Source of the DNA: JAHILA01 sp035528175
GTDB taxonomy: Bacteria; Patescibacteriota; Minisyncoccia; RBG-13-40-8-A
Direction of reading: 5' to 3'
DNA length: 40,262 nt
Assembly (NCBI GenBank): GCA_035528175.1
Contig: DATKZC010000012.1
Location: forward strand, 1-40,262
Made by a program: the position numbers and the translations under genes. The notes under the pieces are model-generated. The model did no database searches, was not told where the DNA came from, and saw nothing but the letters and a program-made list of their open reading frames with translations. Below, in pieces: positions 1 through 6,943 of this stretch. The first letter of the stretch is position 1. Each line of letters opens with the position of its first letter.

Positions 1-114
1 ATCCCTGACGCATCCACCAACAACATATGCTTCATATTTGTCCTGCCTCGCCGAGTCAAGGCGGGTTTTTTCCAATTTTTCCAATATTAAATTAACTTCT
101 TTTGGAATTATCAC
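1..114 (-). CDS. cca: CCA tRNA nucleotidyltransferase / poly(A) polymerase family, N-terminal fragment
   Basis: The minus strand reads from a GTG at 114-112 off the left edge, giving 38 codons. The last residues, YEAYVVGGCVRD, are the hallmark start of the class II nucleotidyltransferase head domain of CCA-adding enzymes and poly(A) polymerases, which place GG upstream of the catalytic aspartates. The first residues (IIPKEVNLILEKLEK) also fit the family. Between them lies TRLDSARQD, which relatives usually lack; it is encoded by a GC-rich palindrome (47-65). None of the three nearby tRNA genes encodes CCA, so the cell needs this enzyme. A -10-like TATAGT ends 7 nt before the GTG, so the mRNA may be leaderless. 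An in-frame stop (TAA) just upstream limits the start. CCA enzyme versus poly(A) polymerase cannot be decided from this fragment. Confidence 0.8.
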   Translation of the reverse strand, partial: MIIPKEVNLILEKLEKTRLDSARQDKYEAYVVGGCVRD

Positions 115-120
115 ATCTTA

Positions 121-149
121 ACTATAGCTTAAAAACCGACTTTTAGCAA
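121..149 (-). promoter_or_regulatory. Candidate promoter of the CCA enzyme gene
   Basis: On the minus strand, TTGCTA (149-144), a 17-nt spacer and TATAGT (126-121) form a sigma70-like promoter. The predicted start of transcription falls on or next to the GTG at 114. The -35 overlaps the T tract of the plsC terminator. Confidence 0.45.
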
Positions 150-184
150 AAAAGAATGCCTTTCGCAAGCTGCGGAAGGCATTC
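148..184 (-). terminator. Intrinsic terminator of plsC
   Basis: Read on minus, a 14-bp stem (GAATGCCTT at 154-162 pairing with AAGGCATTC at 176-184, continued inward by CGCA/TGCG and a G-T pair) closes a 3-nt loop and is followed by six T. The hairpin overlaps the plsC stop codon. Confidence 0.85.
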
Positions 185-833
185 AGTGTGAAAATGGATA
201 ATCTTTATTTGAAGCTTTAGAAATGGCCTGCATAATGATATTGGTGGCCGCATCCACAGATTCGTCAAAAGAATCAAGATAAAAACCAGGATTGAAAATA
301 ACTCTTTTCTTTTCTTCCCAGTGCTTAATGAGTTCTCTAAGACTAAAGACAGAAGGACCGAAACAACCAGTTGGGATAATTTCTTTGATAGAAAGCAATG
401 CTAAAACAGAAACTCCCCGACGACCCCTTAGAAGCTGTTTTCCATCATTTTGGCGACCTTCAGGGAAAATGACAACAATGTGATTTTGTTTCAACAACCT
501 AATTGCCCTAATTAATCCTGTTTGATTGGCTGGAAGGTAACCAATTCTTTCGCCAAACAAAGCAACAAGAATAGTGGCAATAGAATAGCGGAAAATCTTG
601 TACCTTATTCCTGTGTTTCCTAAAAAGTAAATTTTTTTCTTCATAGGGTCGAAATAACGTCTCAGGAAATTTCTTAAAGCGGTAATAACAATTAACGGAT
701 CATAAGCTGTCTCGTGATTAGCAGCAATAATAAAGCCCCTGTCTTTTGGTAAGTTTTCTAAACCACTTATCTCAGCGATTTGATTCTTGAAAAGAAAATA
801 AATTATCCAATGAATAACTTTATAAAAGAACAT
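183..833 (-). CDS. plsC: 1-acyl-sn-glycerol-3-phosphate acyltransferase (PlsC/LPLAT family)
   Basis: Membrane-associated acyltransferase that adds the second acyl chain to lysophosphatidic acid in phospholipid synthesis. The protein shows the catalytic NHxxxxD motif (NHETAYDPL, about residue 38) and the FPEGR block near residue 123, in the order and spacing of the LPLAT family; length (216 aa) is normal. I start it at the ATG 833-831 because AAGGAGG lies 8 nt upstream; the GTG three codons earlier sits inside that ribosome binding site. It follows tRNA-Lys(TTT) by about 20 nt on the same strand and probably shares its transcript. CPR bacteria often lack complete fatty acid synthesis, so the acyl donor may be acquired from other cells; that last point is inference. 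Confidence 0.88.
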   Translation of the reverse strand: MFFYKVIHWIIYFLFKNQIAEISGLENLPKDRGFIIAANHETAYDPLIVITALRNFLRRYFDPMKKKIYFLGNTGIRYKIFRYSIATILVALFGERIGYLPANQTGLIRAIRLLKQNHIVVIFPEGRQNDGKQLLRGRRGVSVLALLSIKEIIPTGCFGPSVFSLRELIKHWEEKKRVIFNPGFYLDSFDESVDAATNIIMQAISKASNKDYPFSH

Positions 834-853
834 TTTTTTCACCTCCTTTTCAA

Positions 854-924
854 TGCCCCCACAAGGAATCGAACCTTGGTCAGCTGCTTAAAAGGCAGTT
901 GCTTTACCATTAAGCTATGGGGGC
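854..924 (-). tRNA. tRNA-Lys (anticodon TTT)
   Basis: A 71-nt cloverleaf: acceptor GCCCCCA/TGGGGGC, D stem GCTT/AAGC, anticodon loop CTTTTAA (anticodon TTT), T arm CAAGG-TTCGATT-CCTTG, discriminator A. CCA is not encoded. Position 27-43 is an A-C mismatch. It is a close paralogue of the tRNA-Lys(CTT) gene at 977. Confidence 0.95.
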
Positions 925-943
925 GTATTGGGCCGTATTTAAA

Positions 944-972
944 ATGATAGATTTTAAAAAGTATCTAGTCAA
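944..972 (-). promoter_or_regulatory. Promoter of tRNA-Lys(TTT) and probably plsC
   Basis: On minus: TTGACT (972-967), 17-nt spacer, TATCAT (949-944). Transcription would start about 13 nt before the tRNA. Confidence 0.6.
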
Positions 973-976
973 CTTA

Positions 977-1047
977 TGCCCTCACAAGGAATCGGACCTT
1001 GATCAGCTGCTTAAGAGGCAGTTGCTTTACCACTAAGCTATGAGGGC
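977..1047 (-). tRNA. tRNA-Lys (anticodon CTT), with C55 in the T loop
   Basis: A 71-nt cloverleaf: acceptor GCCCTCA/TGAGGGC, D stem GCTT/AAGC, anticodon loop CTCTTAA (anticodon CTT), T arm CAAGG-TCCGATT-CCTTG, discriminator A, no encoded CCA. It differs from tRNA-Lys(TTT) at few positions, including a compensatory acceptor-stem pair, so the two are recent duplicates. The T loop has C where nearly all elongator tRNAs have U (pseudouridine 55). Confidence 0.93.
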
Positions 1048-1060
1048 AAAAAATTTAAAT

Positions 1061-1096
1061 GTCGAGTTTGACCGAGTCTAGCTCGGTTTGACTCGA
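1061..1096. repeat. Palindromic spacer repeat with 20-bp-period GTTTGACC/T motifs
   Basis: TCGAGT (1062-1067) pairs with ACTCGA (1091-1096), and CCGAG (1072-1076) pairs with CTCGG (1082-1086). GTTTGACC (1066) and GTTTGACT (1086) are 20 nt apart. The same 9-mer and period occur in opposite orientation at 29769-29817 beside dnaA. Confidence 0.65.
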
Positions 1097-1168
1097 TGCC
1101 CCCAGGAGGATTCGAACCCCCAATTTTAGTTCCGAAGACTAACGTGATATCCGTTTCACCATAGGGGC
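1097..1168 (-). tRNA. tRNA-Arg (anticodon TCG)
   Basis: A 72-nt cloverleaf: acceptor GCCCCTA/TGGGGGC, D stem GTGA/TCAC, anticodon stem TTAGT/ACTAA around CTTCGGA (anticodon TCG), T arm GGGGG-TTCGAAT-CCTCC, discriminator A, CCA not encoded. It heads the three-tRNA cluster. Confidence 0.95.
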
Positions 1169-1188
1169 AAAGAACTACATCTTCGCTA

Positions 1189-1217
1189 TTGACAAATAAT
1201 TATATATATGATAATAT
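1189..1217 (+). promoter_or_regulatory. Promoter of the orphan gene at 1241
   Basis: Consensus TTGACA (1189-1194), 17-nt spacer, TAATAT (1212-1217). The predicted transcript has a short leader with a strong ribosome binding site. Confidence 0.7.
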
Positions 1218-1240
1218 CATATTATATAAAGGAGGTCCAG

Positions 1241-1525
1241 ATGATACAAGCAGGAAGATTTTATCAGTTAAATACTTGGCCATTTGGAACGAAAAACATT
1301 CATTCTCTTGCTCATTTGCGGGACAAAAAAGACATTTTCCACATTGCTTGCATTGAAGCTTCCAAACAATTACCTGAGAATACTGGTTTTAATGTTTTTG
1401 TGAAAACAGTAATTCCCGGCAAAATCGTAGAAGCCCAAATTAAAGAAGTATCAAGTGAATTCGAAATGAGCGAAGAAGCAAAGAAACACTTTAAAGATCT
1501 GAACCTTGAACTGCAGATTGATTGA
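1241..1525 (+). CDS. Small soluble protein of unknown function (94 aa)
   Basis: I do not recognise this protein. It has a full expression unit of its own: a consensus promoter upstream, an AAAGGAGGT ribosome binding site 6 nt before the ATG at 1241, and an intrinsic terminator right after the stop. An in-frame ATG at 1208 exists but would start inside the -10 region, so 1241 is preferred. The product has no signal peptide or membrane segment; the N-terminal half mixes aromatic and basic residues, a central stretch (FNVFVKTVIPGKIVEAQIKEV) reads as beta strands, and the C-terminus is an acidic amphipathic helix. It stands alone between the tRNA cluster and a convergent membrane protein gene. 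Confidence 0.7.
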   Translation: MIQAGRFYQLNTWPFGTKNIHSLAHLRDKKDIFHIACIEASKQLPENTGFNVFVKTVIPGKIVEAQIKEVSSEFEMSEEAKKHFKDLNLELQID

Positions 1526-1577
1526 TTCCCTCTATATTGAATTGGCAAACCAATTCGACATGGAGGGAATTTTTTTA
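1525..1577 (+). terminator. Intrinsic terminator of the gene at 1241
   Basis: ATTCCCTC (1525-1532) pairs with GAGGGAAT (1563-1570); inside, GAATTGG pairs with CCAATTC around CAAA; seven T follow. Confidence 0.85.
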
Positions 1578-1586
1578 TTTTAAAAA

Positions 1587-2750
1587 TTAAAATCCAATCA
1601 AATAATAGAATCCCAATCCGAATAAGACAATTGCTTCAATTAGATTTAACCATGTCATTGCTTTACTTGAAGCAATTTTAATATTCATTGTAAAAACAGC
1701 AATCAGAAAAACAATTATCTCATCAATCATATAAAACAACAGATATAGCGCTATGTAAAAAATATATGCCCCAACTGAAACTTGCGCTTTCGCCAATAGT
1801 CCGGCAAAAAGAACAGGAATAATAGCCGAACAAGGGAATTCAACAATCGTAATCACGATTGCAAAAATGAAAACACTTATTAAAATCGCCCATAATCCTT
1901 GCGACTCCTGAAAGTTTTTTTGGATTTTCGAAGAAAATTTATTTACCAAGCCATTATTAGTATTCATATCACAAGCTGGCCCGTATTTTTTGTATTTTAA
2001 AAACTGCTTCAAAAAATAAATCCCGCCCATAATCCCCAGAATGCCGACAAAAATATTCATTATTTTCAAATAAGGGCCAAGAAAATAAAATAATTGATAC
2101 CATAAACCGATTAAAATCCCATAAACAATAGCTGTGGTTAAAATAAAAGTTCCGCCAAAAAACAAAATCTTTTTTCTGGAACGCAAGATTATAACCAATC
2201 CCAGAATCAAAACCAACGCACCCAAAGAACAAATATTAAATCCGTCAAAAAATCCAAGAATTGTCGCCTGTATTAATAAAGAATATTTACTCAAATCCAC
2301 CTTGCCGATAATCGGCAAGCTTATCTTTCCCTTGTCTTCATTTTCTTGTGACTGTGCATTCCCAATCTGCCTTTTAATTGAATCTTCTATTTGTTTTCCT
2401 GTGCCATTTTCGTCATCAAATCCTGGGAAAAATTCATCACCAACAAAAGTTAGAGGAACTAGACCAATATATTGCTCCAAATTATATTTATTGCAAAAAT
2501 CCACTAATTCTTTGCGGCAACTTGCTTGTGAAATCAGATGGCGATTAAATTTTACATCAGGATAATCGGGTTCAATTTTATCCAAAAATATATTTTCTGC
2601 TTTACAATGCGGGCAAGTTTCTGAATAAAAAAAGTTTACTTCTAATTTGGGTGTATTGACTTGCGCATGTACAGGAAAATAAACCAAAGTTATCAGTCCT
2701 GTAAAAACCAAAATAATTGAAAATAATGCTTTTTTCATTGTTTTTATCAT
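1587..2750 (-). CDS. Thioredoxin-fold plus CcdA/DsbD-like transmembrane protein
   Basis: A secreted thioredoxin-like domain is fused to a CcdA/DsbD-type electron-carrier membrane domain. A signal peptide or anchor (KKALFSIILVFTG) is followed by FFYSETCPHC with a CPHC active site near residues 46-49, then from about residue 162 six or so hydrophobic segments. Two membrane cysteines sit in the conserved contexts DGFNICSLGAL (about 174) and EFPCSAIIPV (about 307), the pair that shuttles electrons in CcdA proteins. It should move thiol equivalents across the membrane to extracytoplasmic proteins. No DsbA or cytochrome c genes are near; a likely client is the cysteine-rich protein at 13868 (inference). 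Start: ATG 2750 is chosen over an upstream TTG (2774) and ATG 2738; none has a well-spaced ribosome binding site. It faces the gene at 1241 tail to tail. Confidence 0.85.
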   Translation of the reverse strand: MIKTMKKALFSIILVFTGLITLVYFPVHAQVNTPKLEVNFFYSETCPHCKAENIFLDKIEPDYPDVKFNRHLISQASCRKELVDFCNKYNLEQYIGLVPLTFVGDEFFPGFDDENGTGKQIEDSIKRQIGNAQSQENEDKGKISLPIIGKVDLSKYSLLIQATILGFFDGFNICSLGALVLILGLVIILRSRKKILFFGGTFILTTAIVYGILIGLWYQLFYFLGPYLKIMNIFVGILGIMGGIYFLKQFLKYKKYGPACDMNTNNGLVNKFSSKIQKNFQESQGLWAILISVFIFAIVITIVEFPCSAIIPVLFAGLLAKAQVSVGAYIFYIALYLLFYMIDEIIVFLIAVFTMNIKIASSKAMTWLNLIEAIVLFGLGFYYLIGF

Positions 2751-2768
2751 AAGATATTTTAATCCTCT

Positions 2769-2796
2769 TGGCAAATAATTTATTATGTAATATACT
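2769..2796 (+). promoter_or_regulatory. Promoter of the rpsO-pnp operon
   Basis: TTGGCA (2769-2774), 16-nt spacer, TATACT (2791-2796). The ATG of rpsO begins 8 nt after the -10, so translation may begin at the 5' end of the mRNA. Confidence 0.55.
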
Positions 2797-2804
2797 AATT
2801 CTAT

Positions 2805-3071
2805 ATGTTAACAAAAAGAAAAAAATCTACGATTATAGGAGAACATAAAGTTCATGAAACCGACACTGGTTCGGCTGATGTTCAAATTGGAATTCTAACC
2901 GAGGAAATTACCAAATTGGCAGCCCACCTCAAAAAACACCCCAAAGACAACCATTCCAGACGCGGCCTTTTGGGAATGGTTTCAAAAAGGAGAAAATTGC
3001 TTGAATGGCTAAAAAACGACAATGAAACGCGCTACAAAAAAGTGATTAAGTCATTGGGATTGAAAAAATAA
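2805..3071 (+). CDS. rpsO: 30S ribosomal protein S15
   Basis: S15 binds 16S rRNA in the central domain and helps form the platform of the small subunit. The 88-residue length is typical, and the signature HETDTGSADVQI, LAAHLKKHPKDNHSRRGLL and the basic end matching RRKLLEWL are all present. The classical rpsO-pnp linkage is kept, but a NYN-domain gene is inserted between the two with a 1-nt gap. No Shine-Dalgarno motif precedes the ATG; the -10 box is 8 nt away. Confidence 0.97.
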   Translation: MLTKRKKSTIIGEHKVHETDTGSADVQIGILTEEITKLAAHLKKHPKDNHSRRGLLGMVSKRRKLLEWLKNDNETRYKKVIKSLGLKK

Positions 3072-3072
3072 T

Positions 3073-3585
3073 ATGAGCATCATCAAAAACAAAGAACAAA
3101 GAGTAGGGGTGTTTATGGATGTCCAAAATATGTACCACTCGGCAAAGAATATTTACCAGGCTAGGGTGAATTTCCGCGAAATTCTAAAAACCGCAGTTGC
3201 AGGAAGAAAATTAATCAGGGCAATTGCTTATGTCGTAACTACTGAAACTGGCGAAGAGAAAGCGTTTTTGGAAGCCCTGACTAAATCAGGAATAGAAGTA
3301 AAAAGCAAAGATTTACAAATATTCCCAGGCGGGATGAAAAAAGCGGACTGGGATGTAGGCATGGCAGTTGATGCAATCAAATTAAATGAAAAACTGGATT
3401 GCGTTGTTCTGGTAACAGGAGATGGCGATTTTGTTCCATTGATAGAATATTTGCAGGCAAGCGGACAGCAAGTAGAAGTAATTGCTTTTGAAAAAAGCTC
3501 TTCAAACAAATTAAAAGAAGCAACTGATGATTTTACTGACTTGGGCAAAAGCCCGCAAAAGTACTTAATAGGAATAAGAAAATAA
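3073..3585 (+). CDS. NYN-domain (LabA/DUF88-like) putative ribonuclease
   Basis: PIN-like fold protein of the NYN/LabA family, whose members are metal-dependent RNases or RNA-binding proteins. The acidic active-site set is visible: FMDVQNMY (D and N of the first strand, about residues 16-19), DWDVGMAVDA near residue 93, and VTGDGDFVPL near residue 115. Length (170 aa) is that of a single domain. It starts 1 nt after rpsO and ends 5 nt before pnp, so the three are one transcript; co-transcription with PNPase suggests a role in RNA processing or decay (inference). No ribosome binding site precedes it, so translational coupling is likely. Confidence 0.88.
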   Translation: MSIIKNKEQRVGVFMDVQNMYHSAKNIYQARVNFREILKTAVAGRKLIRAIAYVVTTETGEEKAFLEALTKSGIEVKSKDLQIFPGGMKKADWDVGMAVDAIKLNEKLDCVVLVTGDGDFVPLIEYLQASGQQVEVIAFEKSSSNKLKEATDDFTDLGKSPQKYLIGIRK

Positions 3586-3590
3586 TCTAT

Positions 3591-5723
3591 ATGGATATGA
3601 AAATCTTTAAAACAGAAATTGAGGGAAAAGAACTCTCTGTTGAATTGGGTAAATTAGCCCAACAAGCCAATGGTTCGGCATTGGTAAAATACGGACAGAC
3701 TGCAGTCTTGGCGACTGCGGTTCTATCTAACAAGTCAAGCGATAAAAATTATCTCCCTCTCACAATTGATTACGAAGAAAGATTTTATGCTGCCGGAAAA
3801 ATCAAAGGCAGTCGTTTTATTAAAAGAGAAGGGAGGCCGAGCGATGAAGCAATTTTAACCGGACGCTTGGTAGACAGGTCTATTCGCCCTCTTTTTAATC
3901 AAAAATTAAGGAACGATTTGCAAATTGTTTTGACTGTTTTATCTTTTGACGGAGAAAATGATCCCGGGCTGTTGGCGCTTATAGGCGCATCAGTGGCTTT
4001 ATCTGTTTCCGACATACCATTTAATGGACCAGTGGCAGGAATTTCTGTTGGCCAAGACGATAAAAATAATTGGATAATTACCTCCACCATCAGCGCCAAG
4101 GCAAAATCGGGTTCTGAAATATTTGTTTCTGGAATTGAAAAAAATAAAGACATTCTTATGAATATGATTGAAGGACAGGCGTTGGAAATGCCAGAAGCAA
4201 AAATGCTTGAAGGAATTGATTTGGCAAAAAAATATATCAAGAAATTGATTGACTTCCAAAAAGACATTATCAAAGAAATAAAACCAGTAAAAAGAGAGCT
4301 AGAAATTAAAGAAGCTAACGAAGAACTTAAAAAAATAATTGATGAATTTATTGGCGACAAGCTGGAAATAGCCATTTATCACAAAGAAAAACAAACAAGA
4401 GTTAAACAACTGAATGATATCAACAACGGACTGGCAGAATTAATCAAAGAAAAATACCCAGAAGAATCAAAAGAAAAACTTGTTTTAGTAATAGAATACA
4501 TAGATGAAAAAATTGACGAAATAACCCATTGCAATATTCTTAAAAACAATAAACGGCAGGACGGCAGGAAATTGGATGAATTAAGAGATTTAAGCGCTGA
4601 AGTGGGAATATTCCCAAGGGTTCACGGCTCAGGATTATTCCAAAGAGGAGAAACCCAGGTACTCTCTGTTGTTACGTTGGGTTCCCCTGGTTCAGAACAG
4701 GTTTTTGACCAGATGGAAATAGAGGGGAAAAAGGGATTTATGCATGACTATAATTTCCCTCCATATTCTGTCGGCGAAGTCGGGAGAATCGGAAATCCTG
4801 GAAGAAGAGATATTGGCCACGGCGCTTTAGCAGAAAAAGCATTAAAACCGACAATTCCGTCAAAAGAGGAATTCCCTTACACGATTAGGGTCGTATCCGA
4901 AGTTTTATCTTCAAACGGGTCTTCTTCAATGGCATCTGTTTGCGGTTCAATTCTGGCTTTAATGGATGCTGGGGTGCCAATTAAAGAAAAAGTTGCTGGA
5001 ATTGCTATGGGTTTAATGTTAGACCATTCGACAGGCTCAGGACAAGTTGCAAAATATAAAGTATTAACTGATATTCAAGGGCCAGAAGACCATTATGGCG
5101 ATATGGATTTAAAAATCGCTGGTACCAAAAAAGGAATCAATGCCCTGCAAATGGATGTTAAAATTGACGGCATTAGTATAGACATACTGAAAGATGCATT
5201 TAAACAAGCAAAAAAAGCAAGATTGGAAATTCTTGAAGTTATAGAGAAAACAATTAAAGAGCCGAGGCCGGAATTATCTCCCTATGCTCCGCGAGTTTAT
5301 ACTTTGAAAATCAATCCAGCAAAAATCGGGATGGTAATTGGCACGGGTGGAAAAACAATAAATGAAATAACCGAACAAACTGGCGCGACTATTGAAATTG
5401 AGGATGATGGAACTATTTTCGTTACGTCCGAAAGCGCTGACAATGCCAAGAAAGCAATCAGTTGGATTAAATCAATGACTCGCGAAGCAAAACTCGGCGA
5501 GGAATTTCAGGGCAAGGTTGTAAAAACAGCTGAATTCGGCGCCTTTGTGGAACTCTTCCCCGGGCAAGATGGTTTACTGCATATTTCAGAACTCGGCGCG
5601 AAAAGAGTTGAAAAAGTTGAAGATGTTGTTAGACAAGGCGATATTGTACATGTTAAAGTAAAGAAGATAGATGATAATGGAAAAATTGGTTTGTCTTTAA
5701 TCGAAGTCGTATCTAAAAAATAA
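3591..5723 (+). CDS. pnp: Polyribonucleotide nucleotidyltransferase (PNPase)
   Basis: Phosphorolytic 3' to 5' exoribonuclease, normally a trimer. Domain order is complete for 710 aa: first RNase PH domain (residues 1-210), helical linker, second RNase PH domain with GRRDIGHGALAEKAL and the metal-binding DHYGDMDLK block, KH domain with IGMVIGTGGKTI (about 569-635), and S1 domain from about 636. The RNase PH motif RPSDEAILTGRLVDRSIRPLF is intact. The ATG at 3591 has a second in-frame ATG two codons later, and neither has a clear ribosome binding site, which fits coupling to the NYN gene just upstream. In E. coli PNPase represses its own mRNA from the leader; no comparable hairpin stands out here. 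Confidence 0.97.
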   Translation: MDMKIFKTEIEGKELSVELGKLAQQANGSALVKYGQTAVLATAVLSNKSSDKNYLPLTIDYEERFYAAGKIKGSRFIKREGRPSDEAILTGRLVDRSIRPLFNQKLRNDLQIVLTVLSFDGENDPGLLALIGASVALSVSDIPFNGPVAGISVGQDDKNNWIITSTISAKAKSGSEIFVSGIEKNKDILMNMIEGQALEMPEAKMLEGIDLAKKYIKKLIDFQKDIIKEIKPVKRELEIKEANEELKKIIDEFIGDKLEIAIYHKEKQTRVKQLNDINNGLAELIKEKYPEESKEKLVLVIEYIDEKIDEITHCNILKNNKRQDGRKLDELRDLSAEVGIFPRVHGSGLFQRGETQVLSVVTLGSPGSEQVFDQMEIEGKKGFMHDYNFPPYSVGEVGRIGNPGRRDIGHGALAEKALKPTIPSKEEFPYTIRVVSEVLSSNGSSSMASVCGSILALMDAGVPIKEKVAGIAMGLMLDHSTGSGQVAKYKVLTDIQGPEDHYGDMDLKIAGTKKGINALQMDVKIDGISIDILKDAFKQAKKARLEILEVIEKTIKEPRPELSPYAPRVYTLKINPAKIGMVIGTGGKTINEITEQTGATIEIEDDGTIFVTSESADNAKKAISWIKSMTREAKLGEEFQGKVVKTAEFGAFVELFPGQDGLLHISELGAKRVEKVEDVVRQGDIVHVKVKKIDDNGKIGLSLIEVVSKK

Positions 5724-5724
5724 A

Positions 5725-6777
5725 ATGGCCAACAAAGAACCAATCAATTCATTGCCTGAATACGAAATTAGGACAATGAAAAATGACTTGGATAAATTGG
5801 AGGGACGGGTGACAGAGAAAAAACCCGAAAAATTGGAATTGCCAAAAACTCCGCCTAAAACTTTGCCGATTACTCCTACTCCAGCTCCAGTCCCAACACC
5901 TACTCCAACCCTATCCCCAATCAGAGAAATTAAAGAAATTAAGAAAACTCCTCTGCCAGGAACAGAGGAGTTTATTGCGCCTACTCCGCCAAAAATAGTT
6001 ACCAAAGAAATAAAAACAGAAACAAAACAAGAAATAAAAACAGAACAAATAGAAAAACCAAAAACAGTAAAACAAGTCCGCAAGCCAATGAATTTCAAAA
6101 AGATTCTCATACTCGTAATCATTGTTCTAATAATAATTGCCATCGGAATATTCTTCTACTGGCAAGGCAAGTCAGAAAAACAGCAACAGGAATTACCCCC
6201 AATAGAACAACCAGAAGAAACACAAACATCAGAATCGCTTTTCCCGGTTGATGAAACAAAAATAATTACAGTCGGAAATAATGCATCCCTGCTCAGTCTT
6301 TTGAAAATCGAGGCGGATGTAGACCAACCAAGCGAGACATTCAAAAGAATAGTGCCAATAAAAAATGAAAAAGAAATTTTATTTTTAAATGAACTGATAC
6401 AGGAATTGAGAATATCAATTTATCCTTATGCGCTGCCGGAATTGAAAGACAAATATACGCTTGTTTTATATGGTCAGAACGGAAAGAGGCGGCTTGGACT
6501 GATTATAGAAGCACTAAATATTACCAATTTAGAAGAACAATTAAAATTCTGGGAAAAAACAATGTCCGATGATTTAAAAAATCTATTCTTGAAAGAAGCT
6601 CCGGGCGGGGCAGCCAGTGAAATATTCCATGATAATACCTATAAAGAAACTGCTATCCGCTATATTAATTTTCCAAATCCGGAATTAACCATTGATTACG
6701 CCATTTTCAATAATTTGTTCATTTTATCCATCAGCAAGGAATCAATGTATAGAATTATTGATAGATTAAAACCATAG
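5725..6777 (+). CDS. Proline-rich single-pass membrane protein of unknown function
   Basis: No specific family recognised. The product has a cytoplasmic N-terminal region rich in Pro, Thr, Lys and Glu (residues 38-118, with many PTP repeats), one membrane helix (about 126-146, ILILVIIVLIIIAIGIFF), and an outside domain of about 200 residues with alternating strands and helices (for example LLSLLKIEADV, YTLVLYGQNGKRRLGLIIEA). Such Pro-rich-linker membrane proteins are common in Parcubacteria. It starts 1 nt after the pnp stop and is the last gene of that operon. A short repeat resembling a dispersed environmental-genome repeat begins directly at its stop codon, so its C-terminus could have been reset by an insertion (inference). 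Confidence 0.75.
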   Translation: MANKEPINSLPEYEIRTMKNDLDKLEGRVTEKKPEKLELPKTPPKTLPITPTPAPVPTPTPTLSPIREIKEIKKTPLPGTEEFIAPTPPKIVTKEIKTETKQEIKTEQIEKPKTVKQVRKPMNFKKILILVIIVLIIIAIGIFFYWQGKSEKQQQELPPIEQPEETQTSESLFPVDETKIITVGNNASLLSLLKIEADVDQPSETFKRIVPIKNEKEILFLNELIQELRISIYPYALPELKDKYTLVLYGQNGKRRLGLIIEALNITNLEEQLKFWEKTMSDDLKNLFLKEAPGGAASEIFHDNTYKETAIRYINFPNPELTIDYAIFNNLFILSISKESMYRIIDRLKP

Positions 6778-6805
6778 AGCTTGCCATGAGCAAAGTCAAA
6801 TGGGG
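6775..6805. repeat. REP-like dispersed repeat remnant
   Basis: The stretch from the stop codon of the preceding gene reads AGCTTGCCATGAGCAAAGTC and then AAATGG. It resembles a diverged copy of the GCTTGCCCTGAGCGAAGTCG-type repeat common in environmental bacterial genomes. The rest of the gap to 6943 holds an AGCCAA/TTGGCT palindrome and a DnaA box. Confidence 0.35.
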
Positions 6806-6932
6806 ATAACCTGTTTAAAACATAATCCAAAGAAAACAAATCCAGTTCATCGTCAAGGCTAAAATAAGCCAATTTTGGCTCCAAAAACAGGATGCCAAGC
6901 GAAAACCTTGATATTGACTAAATTCTAAAAAC

Positions 6933-6941
6933 TTATCCACA
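6933..6941 (+). promoter_or_regulatory. Consensus DnaA box before comM
   Basis: TTATCCACA, a perfect match to the DnaA-box consensus, ends 2 nt before the comM ATG. No ribosome binding site is seen there. Confidence 0.5.
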
Positions 6942-6943
6942 AC

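Noticed and set aside
43..71. Plus-strand intrinsic terminator (CTCGCC/GGCGGG plus six T)
   Set aside because: The stretch is coding on minus (CCA-adding enzyme), there is no plus-strand gene before it in the window, and the T run corresponds to lysine codons. It is better explained as a coding palindrome.
834..842. GTG start for plsC three codons upstream
   Set aside because: The GTG is part of the AAGGAGGTG ribosome binding site of the ATG at 833.
2301..2319. Perfect 9-bp palindrome CTTGCCGAT-A-ATCGGCAAG in the thioredoxin-CcdA gene
   Set aside because: It encodes LPIIGKVDLSKYS-type residues that are usual at this domain junction in related proteins, so it does not look like an insertion.
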